Positions 9,585-22,099 of a stretch of DNA of 64,000 bases are shown here, piece by piece (the first letter of the stretch is position 1; each line of letters begins with the position of its first letter). Made by a program: the position numbers and the translations under genes. The DNA lies in NCBI GenBank assembly GCA_001600875.1, contig BCLD01000005.1, forward strand, positions 567,401-631,400, written 5' to 3'. This stretch comes from Solicoccozyma terricola. Taxonomy: Eukaryota > Basidiomycota > Tremellomycetes > Filobasidiales > Piskurozymaceae. Below the pieces are notes generated by a model, which saw nothing but the letters and a program-made list of their open reading frames with translations, ran no database searches and was not told where the DNA came from.

Positions 9585-12266
9585 ATGCAAAGATCAACCT
9601 CTCTCAATGCCGAATCATCCCAGGCGGCCAGGAAATCGAGGAAGCCGCCAGAGAATCCGAGCAAACGGGCGTGTGACAGAGTACGTAAAACATGGAATAT
9701 ATCGTGTCGGGTACCGTCTCGTCTCGACTAAACATACCTATAACCCATTCGGCCCCCTCAGTGCAAGCAAGGGAAAATCAAGGTCAGCAAGCACTAAACC
9801 CCACAGGCGACAATCAAGCTCACTCACACCCTGCTGTCAACCGAGCAGTGTTACATGATTAGTACGAGATCGTGCGTTTCTTGCTGCAGAGCCGGTGCCA
9901 CATGCAGCTTCAACGCGGTGAGGGCCTACGTCCCTAGCGGATTTTGGACGTTAGCATGCTGATTGGGATTTTTTGTTTCTGTTTTTTATTTTGGGATGGT
10001 CGACTGCTCCGCCCGATCAGGTTCCGAAAAAGCGAGGGCCTCCATTCAAAGCGGGAAGTGCTGCACAAAGACAAGGAACGATCGTGGAGGAGTATGCCCG
10101 TGGGTACCTTCTACTTCGCGCTTCTCCTACACTTTGGGTAATTTGGAACTGATCCTCAATTTCGCATCCGATAGTTGATCATATATTATCACCATCAACG
10201 GACACTGAAACGGACTGCAGTACAAAGTCTACAGATGCATTACTGGGTTCCGAAACTGCGGGGGCCTCATGCGGCGCGGAAGAATCGATGAGAGATGACT
10301 TGGAAGATGACACGGGTGCAGTACAAGGCCCCAGCATCACGATACGAGGTATGTGTCGCATGTTTGCATATTGTCACGATACTGAGCCATACAAGCTTGA
10401 TGCAATGCATGTGCACAGATAAAAGAAACTCTTTTCAAAACGACATCATCGACTTTGTGGAGGGCTTCTCCTTGTCACATCAAAGCATAGGCGCAGCGCC
10501 CGAATCGTCTTCGCTTCGCTTCCCTTCGGACTTCACTTCAATGGGGTCCAGCAATGCATATACTTTCCCGATCGAATGGCCTTGGCAGGACGGACCTTCC
10601 ACCGCCAGCTCGCAACTGCTGACCACGGGCGATGCCTCCGACAGCTCCCAGAACGACACTAGTCACGAAATTCCCATCTTGCCTACTATCGCAGATACCT
10701 ACACCATGGAGGACGTCTTTGCTAGCACGCTGTTTGAGCCATTCGAGGCAGCGCTCGAGGATTTCGAAAACAACCTACATAAGCAATCGAGTAGTGGCAC
10801 ATCTCCCTCGCTCGAATGTAGGCAAAGCTCGACAGTCGACCGGCGACCACCACCGGACCTAATAACGACCTTACTAGCCGAGTCCATCTTGCCATCCATC
10901 TCGACATATTTCGAGCGCCTGCGGCCAATGTTTCCCATCTTTTCCAGAGACATGGAAAATCAGCTCAAACAGCAAGTCAGCGTGGACCGCCATCTGATCG
11001 ATGTGTCGTTTGCGACCATGATCTACACGATATGCACGCTTGCGAGTGCATACAATGCCCATCGTTGGCCGATTGGGGCTGGATCCAATGATTTCTGCGA
11101 GGACCGCGTGAGCAAGTGCCTGCGTTGGACAGCTCGTGCCGAGTTGGGAGGAGGGGATACATGCCTCGAAGACGTCATAACTTCATATCACCTATGCCAA
11201 GTCCTGCTGTTCACAGGCAAGCACGAGGCTGCTTGGTTTAGACTGCAGGAAGCTTTGACTCTCGCAGAGGTCGTCGGTATTCTGGACTGGCGATCTTGTA
11301 CCCATCTCCAAGCTTATGATAGGGAGCTGCGCTTGAGGACATATTGGGTATTGTAAGTGCAAACTACTCACCTTACTCCAGTCAAGACCTTTGACTGCCG
11401 AATCGTTGACTCCGGAACGTCCGCTGTCTTGACAGATGCATCACCGAAAGAGCATTTGCTATTCATTACGATCGGCCTATACGCCATTCCCACGACCTCA
11501 TAGGTTGCACTCGCCACGTTCCGCGCTTTCTCCTCCCCGGTTCACAAGATGATTTCCCGCAACTGCACCTTCAACTGTTTAACCTTGTCGATGCTGACTT
11601 CCTCAAATGTTCACAAGGTCTTTGTGGGATCTCTTCTGGAGTTGCGTGTGATATCTGGAGCTGCGATAAGATACAGAGGTTCTATCAGAAACTGGACGGG
11701 GTACAACTGCCCAGCCCTCAGCAAAAGTTGTGTATTCAACAAGTGGACCTAGTTGCCAGCATATACTGGATCAAAGAGTGAGTCGACAGGTCTGCTGCCT
11801 GACGAAACATATTAGACGGGATGATACTGAATGGTGGAATTGCTTGGAAAGCCGTTGTTGGAGGCTCTCATCTTCACATCGCTTTATTCGACGATTTCAC
11901 GAATGTTCCGAGATGCGACCAGCATATGCATGTGAGAATGCTCAGTCGCTAATGAAGTTCTGCAGGCTATTCGACATTTCAAGCTTGGATTCGAACGATG
12001 AATGGATTTTGAAGCTGTGGGAAATCGCATCCACCCTACTCCAACAGCTCGGGCCGGCAACAGACCCCGATTCTCGTCCGGACGTCGCCCTTCGAGAAGA
12101 CATCAAGTCGGTACTGAACCAGTTTCTCTCCATTTTCGCTTTGGTGAGCACAAACGTTCCCGATGGGGATGTAGTCAATGCTCGAAGTATTGATAGACTG
12201 TTCGGGTCTATTCACAGTTCCGTGAAGGCCGCACTCCATACCTTGGAAAACTGGTTCAGGGATTAA
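9585..12266 (+). CDS. Zn2Cys6 transcription factor with fungal MHR domain (1)
   Basis: A nuclear pathway regulator. After a basic N terminus (RKSRKPPENPSKR), splicing gives a complete binuclear cluster RACDRCKQGKIKC...CVSCCRAGATC with spacing C-x2-C-x6-C-x7-C-x2-C-x6-C, built from three small exons (introns after CDR and after KIK). An acidic Ser/Thr linker follows, reached after a long, poorly resolved intron region (about 9920-10175). The fungal-specific regulatory domain starts near LLAESILPSISTYFERLRPMFPIF, with later conserved motifs (CRWTARAELG, RLRTYWVL, DRPIRHSHDL, DLVASIYWIKDRCWRLSSSH). The last join, an intron from 11779 to about 11850, restores WIKDRCW. Head to head with the esterase gene, a typical arrangement for a local regulator. 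Exon borders in the linker are uncertain. Confidence 0.82.
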
Positions 12267-12765
12267 CCGCATGCGGATCGATCCATTTGGAGGGATGAGG
12301 GGAAGACGGTATTGATATCCTCTCATTCGACCTATTGAGCGATGAAAGTCTGATTTAACGGCGGGTACACCCGCATGGGGTAGAGCTATAATACATCCAA
12401 GGCGTATGTGGATGCATGTATCGTTAGGGGACCCCTAACCCCTAACTGAGACCGCATGCTTTACATCAACCATTTGCCTATCCCATGATATTTCAAGTGT
12501 ATGTGGAGGTGTTGCCGGTGTTGTATTCATACCTCGTTGATTACTCCTTCTACCGTATAGCCCGTGCACTGGACTTGCGCAAATTTGCACTGTGAATTTT
12601 TATGCTCTTTGTGACTGTCCAGTCTGATACGTCAGCAATATTGACCTTCACACGCGGATAGATATATGGCAAACAAATTGTCAACAACGCTCGTATAAGA
12701 ACATAATTCCACTCCCCCACTGTCACCACAAACCGCAAGCCAAGTTCCGTGGCAGCCTTCATCGA
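12267..12765. other. Intergenic region between convergent genes
   Basis: 500 bp of 3' flank shared by the regulator (plus) and the MFS porter (minus). It contains a telomere-like palindrome, listed separately. No gene seen. Confidence 0.5.
12423..12446. repeat. Telomere-like palindrome
   Basis: GTTAGGGG, one A, then CCCCTAACCCCTAAC: a G-rich TTAGGGG unit faces two C-rich units. The inner TTAGGGG/CCCCTAA arms could form a 7-bp hairpin. Unit length differs from the 6-mer at 2974-3027. Confidence 0.6.
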
Positions 12766-14791
12766 TCAATGAATGTGGCTGACAGTTGGTTTTCCTTCGG
12801 CCATTTCAATGTCGTATTTCTTAGGGTCCATCATACCGACCTCAGTCTCCGGGATAGGCTTCCAATTGGCACTCTTGCGAGGAACACACTGGCGCATGAG
12901 CAGATCGACATTCTCAAGACTGTGGCCTTTGAGCTCGGGAACCATGAAATACACTAACATTGAAAAGAGGGATCGTCAGCTTTTCGCAGTAAGGTAGAGC
13001 AGAGGAATGGCGAGACCGCAGCGCACCGAAGACGAAAGCCATAACACAGAATCCCCCAAAGATGTAACAGACCTTTGGCCCTAGGTTCGCCGCATTGACG
13101 CCGATCAAGTATGGACTGATAACCGAAACGATGAGGGAGAATAGCCAAGCCGCACTAATTGAGATTCCAACTCCTCGAGATCGAATCGACACGGGGAAGA
13201 TTTCACCAATGAGGACTGCGATGGGCAAGTTATCAGTACGTGGAATCAATGGGCGGAACTCGATATTACTCACCGAAATCGGCGGGGCCAGCGCAACCAG
13301 CAAAGAACGCGGTGTAAAGACAAACGAAAGCGACCGTGACCTTTTTGCCTACGTCCGAATCCATCCCGATGCTACCAGAGATCGCTACCCCGATTTGGGA
13401 AACTGCCATGCCAGCATATCCCGTGAGGAGTACCGGGCGTCGTCCGAATCTCTCGAGGGTCCAAAAGGAGATTATCGTGGAAAGCACGTTGACCATCGTG
13501 ATGACGATACCAATCAAAAACGGACTCAAAGATGTTTGGAGACTGGTGAAGAAGACGACTCCGAAGTAGATCACAAAGTTGATACCAGATAGTTGTCCCC
13601 ACATCATGATGCAGAAGCCGAGAAGGCTTCGTCGAATGTGGGATGCGGGATCCCTGAGACTGCCCTTGAAGCACTCGCGCCAAGAGGTCCAATAGGTGAG
13701 ATGACCGGTAAGTTTGGCCTCGTATTCGCTGTTCTGGATAATCTCTTGCAACTCGGACTGAACGTAGGCCGAGTCGACCGGCTGAGATCGGAGGTAACTC
13801 AAGATTCGAGCAGCTTCTTCGTGCTTGCCCTGCCGGACTTTGTATCGTGGTGTCTCCGGAACCAGGCACCTGAAACACCAAAAAGAGAGATCACATCAAC
13901 ATGGGGTGTCGTTGAGCTTGTGACTGTGGCTCACATTCCGACAATCAAGATCAAACCCCAGAGTAATTGAATTCCAATTGGGATACGGAATGCCGCCGAA
14001 TCCATGCGGTCAGCGGTGGCGTAAGCCACGCAACTGGCAACGAGTAGGCCGACCGTAACGAAGAATTGGTATCCCGCGATCATTCTGCCACGTATTTTTC
14101 TTGGGGCTGTCTCGGCGATGTAAAGAACGACCACGCCCGCGACCAGACTGGCACAGGGAGTGGTGAATGGTGAATGTTTGTCAGTATCACATTCAAACGA
14201 CTTCTTGTGTGGCCACTCACCCGACCCCAACACCAGCAATAAATCTTCCAGCGGTCAGAAGCCCGATACCCCGAAAGTTGGCTGTCTGCAGGATGACCCC
14301 TACACAGAATGTGACCGTTCCCGCGATGACCGCCATGCGTCTCTTTGAATCGCACCGGCCAGCCAAGTGATTTAGCTTCCTCCTTCCAGCTCCACGCCGT
14401 CCGTCCACTTACACCAATCGTGTCAGCAAGATCTCCCCCGACGAAGGATCCCAAAATTTGGCCCACAGCAAGGATTGTTGTGAGTAACGATTGAACCGAT
14501 GCGCTGAGTACGAATTGCGCTGGCGGAGTGGTCGCTGGGTCGAGACCAGTCTGAACCTGGATGAAGTATTTCATTCCAAGTACCGCTCCCAGATAACCCT
14601 TGGACCGACGCCAGTCACACGTCAAGCAGGGTTTGGATAACGAGCTTTATATCTCCACTCACCCCATCGTAGCCGAAGAGCATGCCACCGAAAGCTGCGA
14701 TTGCTCCGAGCAGAATGATCCTCTTGTTGATGGGAGCTTCGGGAGTTTCTCCCAAAGTAGGAGGCAACGGCGCGTCAATGTGACTGGACAT
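12766..14791 (-). CDS. MFS sugar transporter, hexose type
   Basis: A full-length plasma-membrane sugar porter (SP family, 12 TM). Motifs in order: GMLFGYDGV in TM1, DTIGRRMAV between TM2 and TM3, GRFIAGVGVG, ETAPRKIRGR, VPETPRY at the end of the first half, GQLSGINFVIYFG in TM7, ERFGRRP, and a C-terminal PELKGHSLENVD. Introns follow GYDG, DTIG, GVG, IVGM, the segment before the VLIGEIFP exon, and near MAFVFG. All have GT-AG borders on the minus strand. About 530 residues. The start is ATG 14791 (an alternative Met lies three codons upstream). QLSGIN resembles glucose/hexose porters, but specificity cannot be told. It follows the regulator gene tail to tail and lies downstream of another regulator on the same strand. 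Confidence 0.88.
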
Positions 14792-15777
14792 GATTTGCAC
14801 TATGAAGGATTCCTGTGGTAAGAAGCTGCAAGTGATGGGTGTGATGGAGATCCTGCATCTGGACGGTTCGGAGCACTCGACTGATTATCAGTATATAACG
14901 TTCGCGAGCAACATCGCAACATCGCAACTCTCCGTATGAATCGCCGATCACGGAGAATCGATCTGAGACAAATGCACGTGAGAAGATTCAACGCACCTGG
15001 GTCCCCACATAGGACACTCGGGTGGCCCCGTCTCCCTGCCGTGGCGGCTGAACACATGACTTCTCTCGCCCGGAGATTCGCTCATTTGGCAAATAGCCCC
15101 GCAGCGACAGAAAAGACCGAAGGAAAATGTGCGAAATCGTGCGAAATCGTGCGATCTTTCGTGGCGATCTTTCGTGGCGACATGGAGATTGCCGATCAGG
15201 GCAGTCTGTCAGATCTTGTCAGATGGTGAGACTTTTCGCAGCCCAGAGTCATCTCTCGTGTGGGTTATGCTTCCTTACACCGGCTTAGCCGCTGGTGTCC
15301 CTACAGCCGGGGGTTACGGGGTGGCCCATGAGCGATTAGACCCTCACCCCATCGCTTTTGCGGCGTGTTGCAGTTAGCCTTTGTCGCCGTGCAATGCCCC
15401 CAGTGCCCCACGTCAAACCGCTCTCTGCTGCAGATACCCAAGTCAACGGAGTGTAGATTGGGACGCTGGCCAGTCAAAATCTCAAGCCATCATTAGGTGA
15501 GTGCATCTGGCAGTGTCCGCCTTCGAAGTAGAGGCAGCCTCCAATGCATGCGATGTCTAAATCGGCCGGCAGAAAATCTGCGCTCTACCTTCATACCTTA
15601 AGTCAAATAACAATGGACAGATACATATACAGGTAGATGGGTCTCCAAAAAGCAGGCTGCTTGGGCTGACACCAAGATGTAACAACGTGCAATGACAACT
15701 GATTACATCCACCGATGCTCTCGATGAGCATCCTCCAAATTTGGAATCTGCGAGAACAAAGACGACCTGTAATGGAA
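14792..15777. promoter_or_regulatory. Upstream region of MFS porter with short tandem duplications
   Basis: 986 bp between the porter start and the end of the next minus-strand gene. A cluster of small tandem duplications lies at 15128-15181 (GTGCGAAATC twice, then GATCTTTCGTGGC twice), with CAACATCG repeats at about 14909-14925. A minus-strand promoter is expected here. No gene recognised. Confidence 0.45.
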
Positions 15778-18708
15778 TCACCTGTCGTCAACATTCCCGT
15801 TGGCTGGCACGTCGCTCAACATCCAGTCGTACCAATACTCGTCGTCTAGCCCAGAGAAAACCATACCATCCGATTCCACCATGTTCGCCGGCGTTTCCTG
15901 TAACAAATGGCCCTGAAAGTCATCAGCGGGTGGTGTCCACAACTCTGTAAATCAACACTGCATATGTACCCATTCCTGCATGACATGAACGTTGTCCTCG
16001 GCCGTGCCTTGCTCGTCTGGATTTTCCCTGTGTGGGCCGACAGAGATTCCTATCGGGGTTCCTATGGGAGTTGCTATGCGGGATTGCATCCGCGATTGTG
16101 TATCGAGCAATCTGAGAAGTCGCGCAAAGAACCTTGCAATGAAAGCCGGCGCACTGTCGGGATCCGTATTGCCTCGCACACAGAACTGATGTACCTTCTT
16201 CACCAGTTGAAGCACCGTCTTACGTTCCGACATGTCCACTTCGGGAAACACCTGAATTGGTACGGGTACGGGTCGTCGTTTAATCACAGAGGCCGCCCAT
16301 GTCGGAATTGTCGAGCACCTCACCGTGTTGAAAAACAAGCCAATCTCTGATAGAATGATAGACCCGACATCTTGAAGATGAGTAAGCCGTTTTTGTTCAG
16401 CGATTCGGCTGACAGCGTCGATGACGATACCAGCCAGCATGATGCATTCGGACCTCAAAGAGTCACATGGTGAGATTGTGAACCGTGTCCTTTTGATTGC
16501 AAATGCTGCCCTGGCGAAATGGACTTTAAGCAAGTCTTCAGAGCTACGGATTAGGTCTGTTTGTTACATGGATTAATCGTTCCGGTTGAGAACATGAACT
16601 CTGATCGGGAAGAGAGTAGCTAGCCGCTTACGAGACTGTAGATTGAACCATTTATTATAGATGGCTTGACGACGGAACTCGAGATCTTCAAGTGCCCTCG
16701 TTGCGCTCGGACATGTTGGAGCGTCACGAACCGCAACCCAGATCTCTTCCGCACGGAAACACCTGTTGCAAAGCTAAAAGATCAAAATGTTTGAGGGGTG
16801 AGGACGACGACATTTCCACTGACTCGATGCTATATGCCAGGTGCATATCCTCTGTACACTGCAGATGCTCGTGTCCCCGTGCCCATGACTCTGGATCTCC
16901 CACGTCACAATGCCGGATAGCGCGTGGCAGCCCAAATGTTTCGCTGTATCTGATTGATGGAAACGTCGGGCATTGCGATTCAGTCATTAGACTCGGTTAG
17001 GTGAGAGTTCCACCCACGTCCAGTCAAAGCCTTGGTCGAACCGAGCCCGTAGACGTGAGCCATAGCGTGAGATGTGCGGTACATTCTTTGCTCGAACTGC
17101 GGTTCCCACTTACATGCCAAGCCTTGAGAATTCAAAGGAGGAGAGGCGGGATGGCGTTCAATGTGTCAGTGAATTTGCCCTTGCTTTGGCGAGACACCAA
17201 TCCCTCACAATACCAGGTCCTTTCACGGTTCTAAGAACCAATTATCGTCGGTCACCTTTCTTCGGAAGTCGATACAAGTGAGCAAGCAGGGGACCCACCA
17301 CTATTTTTCTGGCCTCAAAGTCATGGTCTGGTAGTTTTTTCGGTACTTGTACTATCCGGTGCAGTTGCATTTGAGTAGCCATACTGGTCGCCATGCCCAA
17401 TTTGATCCAGATTGATTTATCCGTCGGCCTCTTCCAGTATATCAGTATCAGCAAACTTTGGATGAGTTCGATGCTGCCGGTGCCCGTGGCTACTTCTCGA
17501 TTGCAGATCACCTCGGCGTGAGCGTGAAGGGCCGCATAGATTGCAGGTTGGAAGAATTTCGAGGACACGCACAGGACACAAGCGAAAAGGATGGCGGAAT
17601 TTTTGACGAGATATGATGTCGTGTGTAGTTTTGGATCGAGAAGCGCAATCAGGGGATTAAGATGGTGATGGAAACTTGAACATCGAAAGAAGGCAGGTTG
17701 GTGTCAGATAGGCCCCGTCCGAAAGTTGCGAACTGTGAACTCACAGGGAGACGAGATGCTCAGCTTCAAGCCTACTGAGATAGCCCAGAGCAACAGGGTC
17801 AAGGTGGGGCCATGGTGACGTTTGTTGATCAACTCCATCGCTCCAAGACCCTGGTTCCTTTGACGGTGCTCTCCTGGACTGGCGAAACTCGGGATCCAGA
17901 TAGTCGGTCACATCCAAAGATCCTGTTTCTGCGAGCGTTCGGAAAGTCGCGCCAGAGGTTAAAGGGGGGTCTGCGTTTCTTTGGGAAGACAGGGAAGACA
18001 TGATATCGAGTGTAGGACGCGACAATACCGTGAAGTTGCTTTGTGTTGTGCTGTCGATGTTGAGTGCAGTGCGGGATTGAAGGCCGGCGGTGACAGCGGG
18101 TAGCCCGGAATCCTCGATGCCGGCAGGGAATCTATCAGGGACAGATTGGAAAGTGTGATCGATGGAGACAGTGGGTGATACCATTGCGGAGGATGTGCCA
18201 TCAACTCGATCCCGATTCGCTCGTCTGGAATCAGGAGAGTTTCGGGGATTGGGTTTTCGAGGTTCAGTACCACGGTGGGGTGCATCGCTGGTTATCACGA
18301 CTCACTCTACATTTGACTTCCTCCCTCTTTTCCGACTGGTGAATATACAGCTCTGGTGTAAGCGCAAACAACGCACACAAGACGTCTCCGCGGTCCATCC
18401 CGTTTCCCGCGCAGAGCAACGGACCTGTCACGAACAACCCAAGAGATCGCCGATGGTCAGCCATGTGCAGATCTGACGTGCTGCTATAGTTTTGGGATCT
18501 CCTTACTTTTGCTTCCCGACAGGACACACAACTGAGCGCAGGAGTGAGGCCGACGACGTGAGCTGTCTGGCAAGCCGGTGAAAGCACTGACGCCTGGTGG
18601 TAGGGATGGGACTTACGCCTGAATATGCCTCGGACCAGGAGGCTCATCCAACCTGGCCCCTGTGCTCCGTCCCATATCCGCCGACATTGTTCGAGTAACA
18701 AGCGACAT
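15778..18708 (-). CDS. Zn2Cys6 transcription factor with fungal MHR domain (2)
   Basis: The start ATG at 18708 gives a short basic/polar leader, then GPRHIQACVSCREAKVRC after a GTAAGT intron. The next exon completes the cluster, SARETGWTAETSCVRCLRLHQSC (C-x2-C-x6-C, long loop, C-x2-C-x6-C), followed by RKRGRK. A Ser/Pro-rich linker leads to the MHR domain with PWPHLDPVALGYLSRLEAEHLV, FACVLCVSSKFF, LIQSLLILIYWKRP, the family hallmark NRERTWY, and DMHLAYSIES. The C terminus ends DEYWYDWMLSDVP at the TGA at 15778. Many introns; the middle exons (16.7-17.3 kb) are the least certain. It shares a 268-bp divergent promoter with the oxidoreductase at 18977, its likely target. Confidence 0.8.
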
Positions 18709-18976
18709 CGGGGGGAGGGGGGGGGGCCTGAGATCAGACGTCGGACTGGTGAAATTGGACGATGGGCTCCCGCGCTCGGCCTTTTGTGGTTTCTTCCGCA
18801 CAAGTTTCGCCGCCCAACCGGCGTGATTATTGCACGACGACGACACTCGGCTTTGGGGGTTGGCATAAGATGCCAGTTGGGGGCAGGTCGGGTGTTGCAA
18901 CAACATCGTCCAAGGAAGCTACCACACAACAGACACTGCAGACAAGCCATCCAGCAACAAGCCATTCAAACTAGCC
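18709..18976. promoter_or_regulatory. Compact bidirectional promoter with poly-G tract
   Basis: 268 bp between regulator (minus) and oxidoreductase (plus) start codons. A run of 16 G broken by one A occupies 18710-18726, directly next to the regulator ATG. Position implies a shared regulatory region. Confidence 0.6.
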
Positions 18977-20899
18977 ATGGTAGAGAACACCAAACCATTC
19001 GTCGTGTCGTGGGGGTGAGCATCTCAACCACCTCTAGCTACCTTGCGCAACCGCACCTGTGTCGTCTTTCTGATCTGGGCCTGAACTCCCTTTCAGGCTG
19101 ATTGGTTGCGGGTGGATCAGCGCGAGTTTTTTCTTTTTCCATATCCCGTCATCACGTCGCCGAACTCGCTGTCGGCTGACTGTTCCTTGTACTGGCGAAT
19201 CAACAGTCCGAATTCGCACAGGGGCTCTCCCTACTCCGTGACGATGTGACCGATGTTTACCACTCGATTGCAGCCGTTGGTTCGCGGGATGTGAACAAGG
19301 CCAAGGAATTTATCCAGGTACGGAAAGACACCTTGCACTATGGCAGGAATCTTATCCAGGCTCATGAGACGACCCTGATGTACAGACCTATGCGCCCAAA
19401 GGTGGAAATGCTCAACAACTTAACATGGTTATGGACCTACCGGACGCTTGTGGTAGTTATGAAGAAGTCTACAATCATAAGGCAAGTCTTTTTTTTTTCG
19501 GATCGCGAGCCGTGGCGGTGCGGCGGCAGAAGTTGGCTTACTATGCTGCTTGATAAGGATGTGGACATCATCTACGTAGGAACTCCCAACACCTCGCATT
19601 ACAACGATGCGATGGCCGCCCTCCAAGCTGGCAAGCACTGTCTGCTTGAAAAGCCTGCTACTTTGAACGCAGGTCAATGGAAGACGTTGAGTGAACTAGC
19701 CAAATCGAAGAAGTTGTTCCTCATGGAAGGTTGGTGCTGCGCTTTCGAAAACAAACACTACCTTGATTGACGATGATGGGACCCCCGTCCAATAAACCAG
19801 CCGTTTGGACTAGGTTTTTGCCCCTTTCCTACGAGCTGCAAGACCACTTGTTCAACAAGAAGACAATTGGAGACGTCAAGGCCGTACATGCTGATTTCTC
19901 CATGGCATTCTTGGACCGTGAGTGTCCAAACAGACGACAAGCAATCGATCATTTTTGGACCTCAAAGAAGCTTATCTCCACAATTCCGTGTCTCGAAAAG
20001 TCCTCCCAGACTCGCATCGCACCCTCAACCCGGACCTTGCAGGCGGTCCCTTGATGGATCTCGGCCCGTACATTATACTCATCGCCCTCTTAGCTCTGTA
20101 TCACCATCCCTCCAACGAGAGGAGTCGACCCAACGTGCAGGGAACGATGATGATGGCTAGGACGGGATGTGATCTCAGCACGAGCATTACTATGCCGTTC
20201 CCGAAACTGGGAGCTGTAGCATTTCGTGAGTCGATTTGCGTCTTGAATTTGCATCAATACCATCTGCAGGAGGGGGTTCGATTTGACCGATTTTCTGCCG
20301 CATCGCCAGTGTCTACTAGCTTTGCCTACAATAACCCAAGAGACGTCGTAGCCCGTATCATAGGCACCAAAGGGTGAGTTCCAATCGCTTGACGTGTGCG
20401 CGAGAGCTCTCTAAGACCCCAATGCGAAATTAACCCACCCATGCGCCTCGTGATTTATGCAGCGAAATTGTCATCGCTGGTCCAGTTTTGTCCAGGATGA
20501 CAAAGATGACAATCCGACAACTCGATCAAGAGATCGCAGTCATGCCTTCGAAATGGAAAGACGATGTTGTAGTCGAAAGGGACTTTCCAGGATTTGGATT
20601 ACATTTCGAGGCTGATGCCGTCGCCCGATCTTTGAAAGGTTTGTCGTCGCTTCTATTTTCTCGCCACCAGCCTTGTTAACCGACGCCGAAAACAAAAACC
20701 TTCTCATCGCTCTACCCGCTATACAGCCAAAGAGTTGGAGAACCCTCGCATGCCTCACGCAGAGACTACTATGACTATGGAGGTGAGTCAGAAGAGAATC
20801 TTCCGTTAGAAAAACCTGCTGACTCTGACAATTTTCGATGAGCAGATGTTCGATGACGTTAGGAGACAAGGTGGTTATGTCTTCCCTGCGGAGATGTAG
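18977..20899 (+). CDS. Gfo/Idh/MocA-family oxidoreductase (2), dihydrodiol/xylose dehydrogenase-like
   Basis: Splices to FVVSWGLIGCGWIS, the Rossmann motif of the dimeric dihydrodiol dehydrogenase / NADP D-xylose dehydrogenase branch. Then come SIAAVGSRDVNKAKEF, VDIIYVGTPNTSHYN, HCLLEKPA (EKP lysine) and GGPLMDLGPY. The C terminus ends VRRQGGYVFPAEM at the stop 20897-20899. About 390 residues. Two introns require GC-AG borders: 19122-19206 (donor GCGAGT) and 19482-19557 (donor GCAAGT after AAG). The rest are GT-AG. Without these GC donors the frame breaks; with them the sequence is continuous with the family pattern. It is divergent from a Zn2Cys6 regulator and upstream of a third family member. 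Expected role: NADP-dependent oxidation of a sugar or diol in the cytosol. Confidence 0.85.
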
Positions 20900-22099
20900 G
20901 AGGGACTTCTCTGGATCGTAACTTTTCCTATTCGAACGAATTATAGGCTATCCAGCAAGATGAAACTGGGATTTACGGGCGGGGGACTGAATCATCAGGC
21001 CTCTAACCACGCGCCGTTTCCTGCTCCTTTTTTTTTTTTCCCCATACAGAAGGGGAGCTAAGTATTGTTCGGGGACCCCACCCCACGTCTTATCGAGCTG
21101 GGTTGAGTTTCATGTTCTTCACGACGGCATTTTCGCCAATTTCCGATCGCGCGTTAAGCCACATCTCGTAAAACCGTCACCGGCGAGGCGATCCTTGAGC
21201 GTAAGGTCGAGCCAATACTCGAAAATAGGCCAAGCCGCTCATGCTCAGATTGTTTTAATGAATGGTTGTGTCGATAGAGTGGTCCTCTTCAGTCTACAGA
21301 ACTGTCTACTATATACACTTGAGGTGGAGGGAGTGAAAGGCGACTGTTGTCTTAAGCTTGCCAATCCTCCGCAATCTTGTCGCAAATTTTTCATCCAGGT
21401 TTGCCACCTGATTGACGACTCGACACTCTTCCTTGCTCCCGGAAGCCACATCCTTGAGCCCTAATTCGTTACGGAGCATCCTGAAGCGATGGAAATGGAG
21501 ACTTTGTGAGAATGTCGGCCAACGTTTGTTTCATTTTGGGCAGTATCCCAGTTTGATTTTGCCATCCAACCACATTTCTCCGGCATGCTTTGGTGTTTTA
21601 CCAATTATCTTGACCATTTATCTGCGCTTCCTCTCAACCAGTACGTACTCAATTATCCAATTCACATGCGGTAAGGGAGTAGGGACGAAGATATGTGGAG
21701 TGAATAATCCGTCGCCCGACTTTCTCTTCTTGGCATGCCGACACCTCGGCAAACTTGTCCGCCAAAATGTCATGATTGTCCTCGCAGAGCCAGATGGATA
21801 ATTATGCCCTGTGAAGCCGTGTGGTGATTCGTTGTGTGCCTCCAGGGCTAACCCGCTAACCGCGACGGGCGGCAAGTCCAAGAGTTTGTCACTTGCCTCT
21901 CCGGCAGTCAGGCTCATTTCATTTCATCGGGACCCCAGGTCTCAACCTCCACCCATCGGTGTTGGTGACGGCGAAAACCTCCACATTCGTCCATCTGATC
22001 TGACCGAGATGACTGCGACCTACTTTTGCCTAAAAGGAGCAGCGAGCTCATGTTGTGATTCAGCCTCGTCTGTTACCCAACCTCAAACCCCATCACATC
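20900..22099. other. Intergenic region holding a retrotransposon relic
   Basis: 1.2 kb between two oxidoreductase genes. It contains a 12-T run at 21028-21039 and a degenerate copia-like sequence (about 21400-21720, minus strand). The last 250 bp should carry the promoter of the next gene. Confidence 0.5.
21400..21720 (-). mobile_element. Decayed Ty1/copia retrotransposon fragment (RNase H end)
   Basis: Minus-strand frames, joined over frameshifts, read WLDGKIKLGYCPK, then LADILTKS, then FHRFRMLRNELGLKD. This is the usual end of copia polyproteins (CPT-x-LADILTK-x-F-x-LR-x-LGL). Stops and frameshifts show it is dead. No LTRs were recognised, so borders are approximate. Confidence 0.6.

Noticed and set aside
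18264..18965. 233-codon minus-strand frame
   Set aside because: It overlaps the Zn2Cys6 regulator in a different frame, and its Cys residues do not form a cluster; the spliced frame does.
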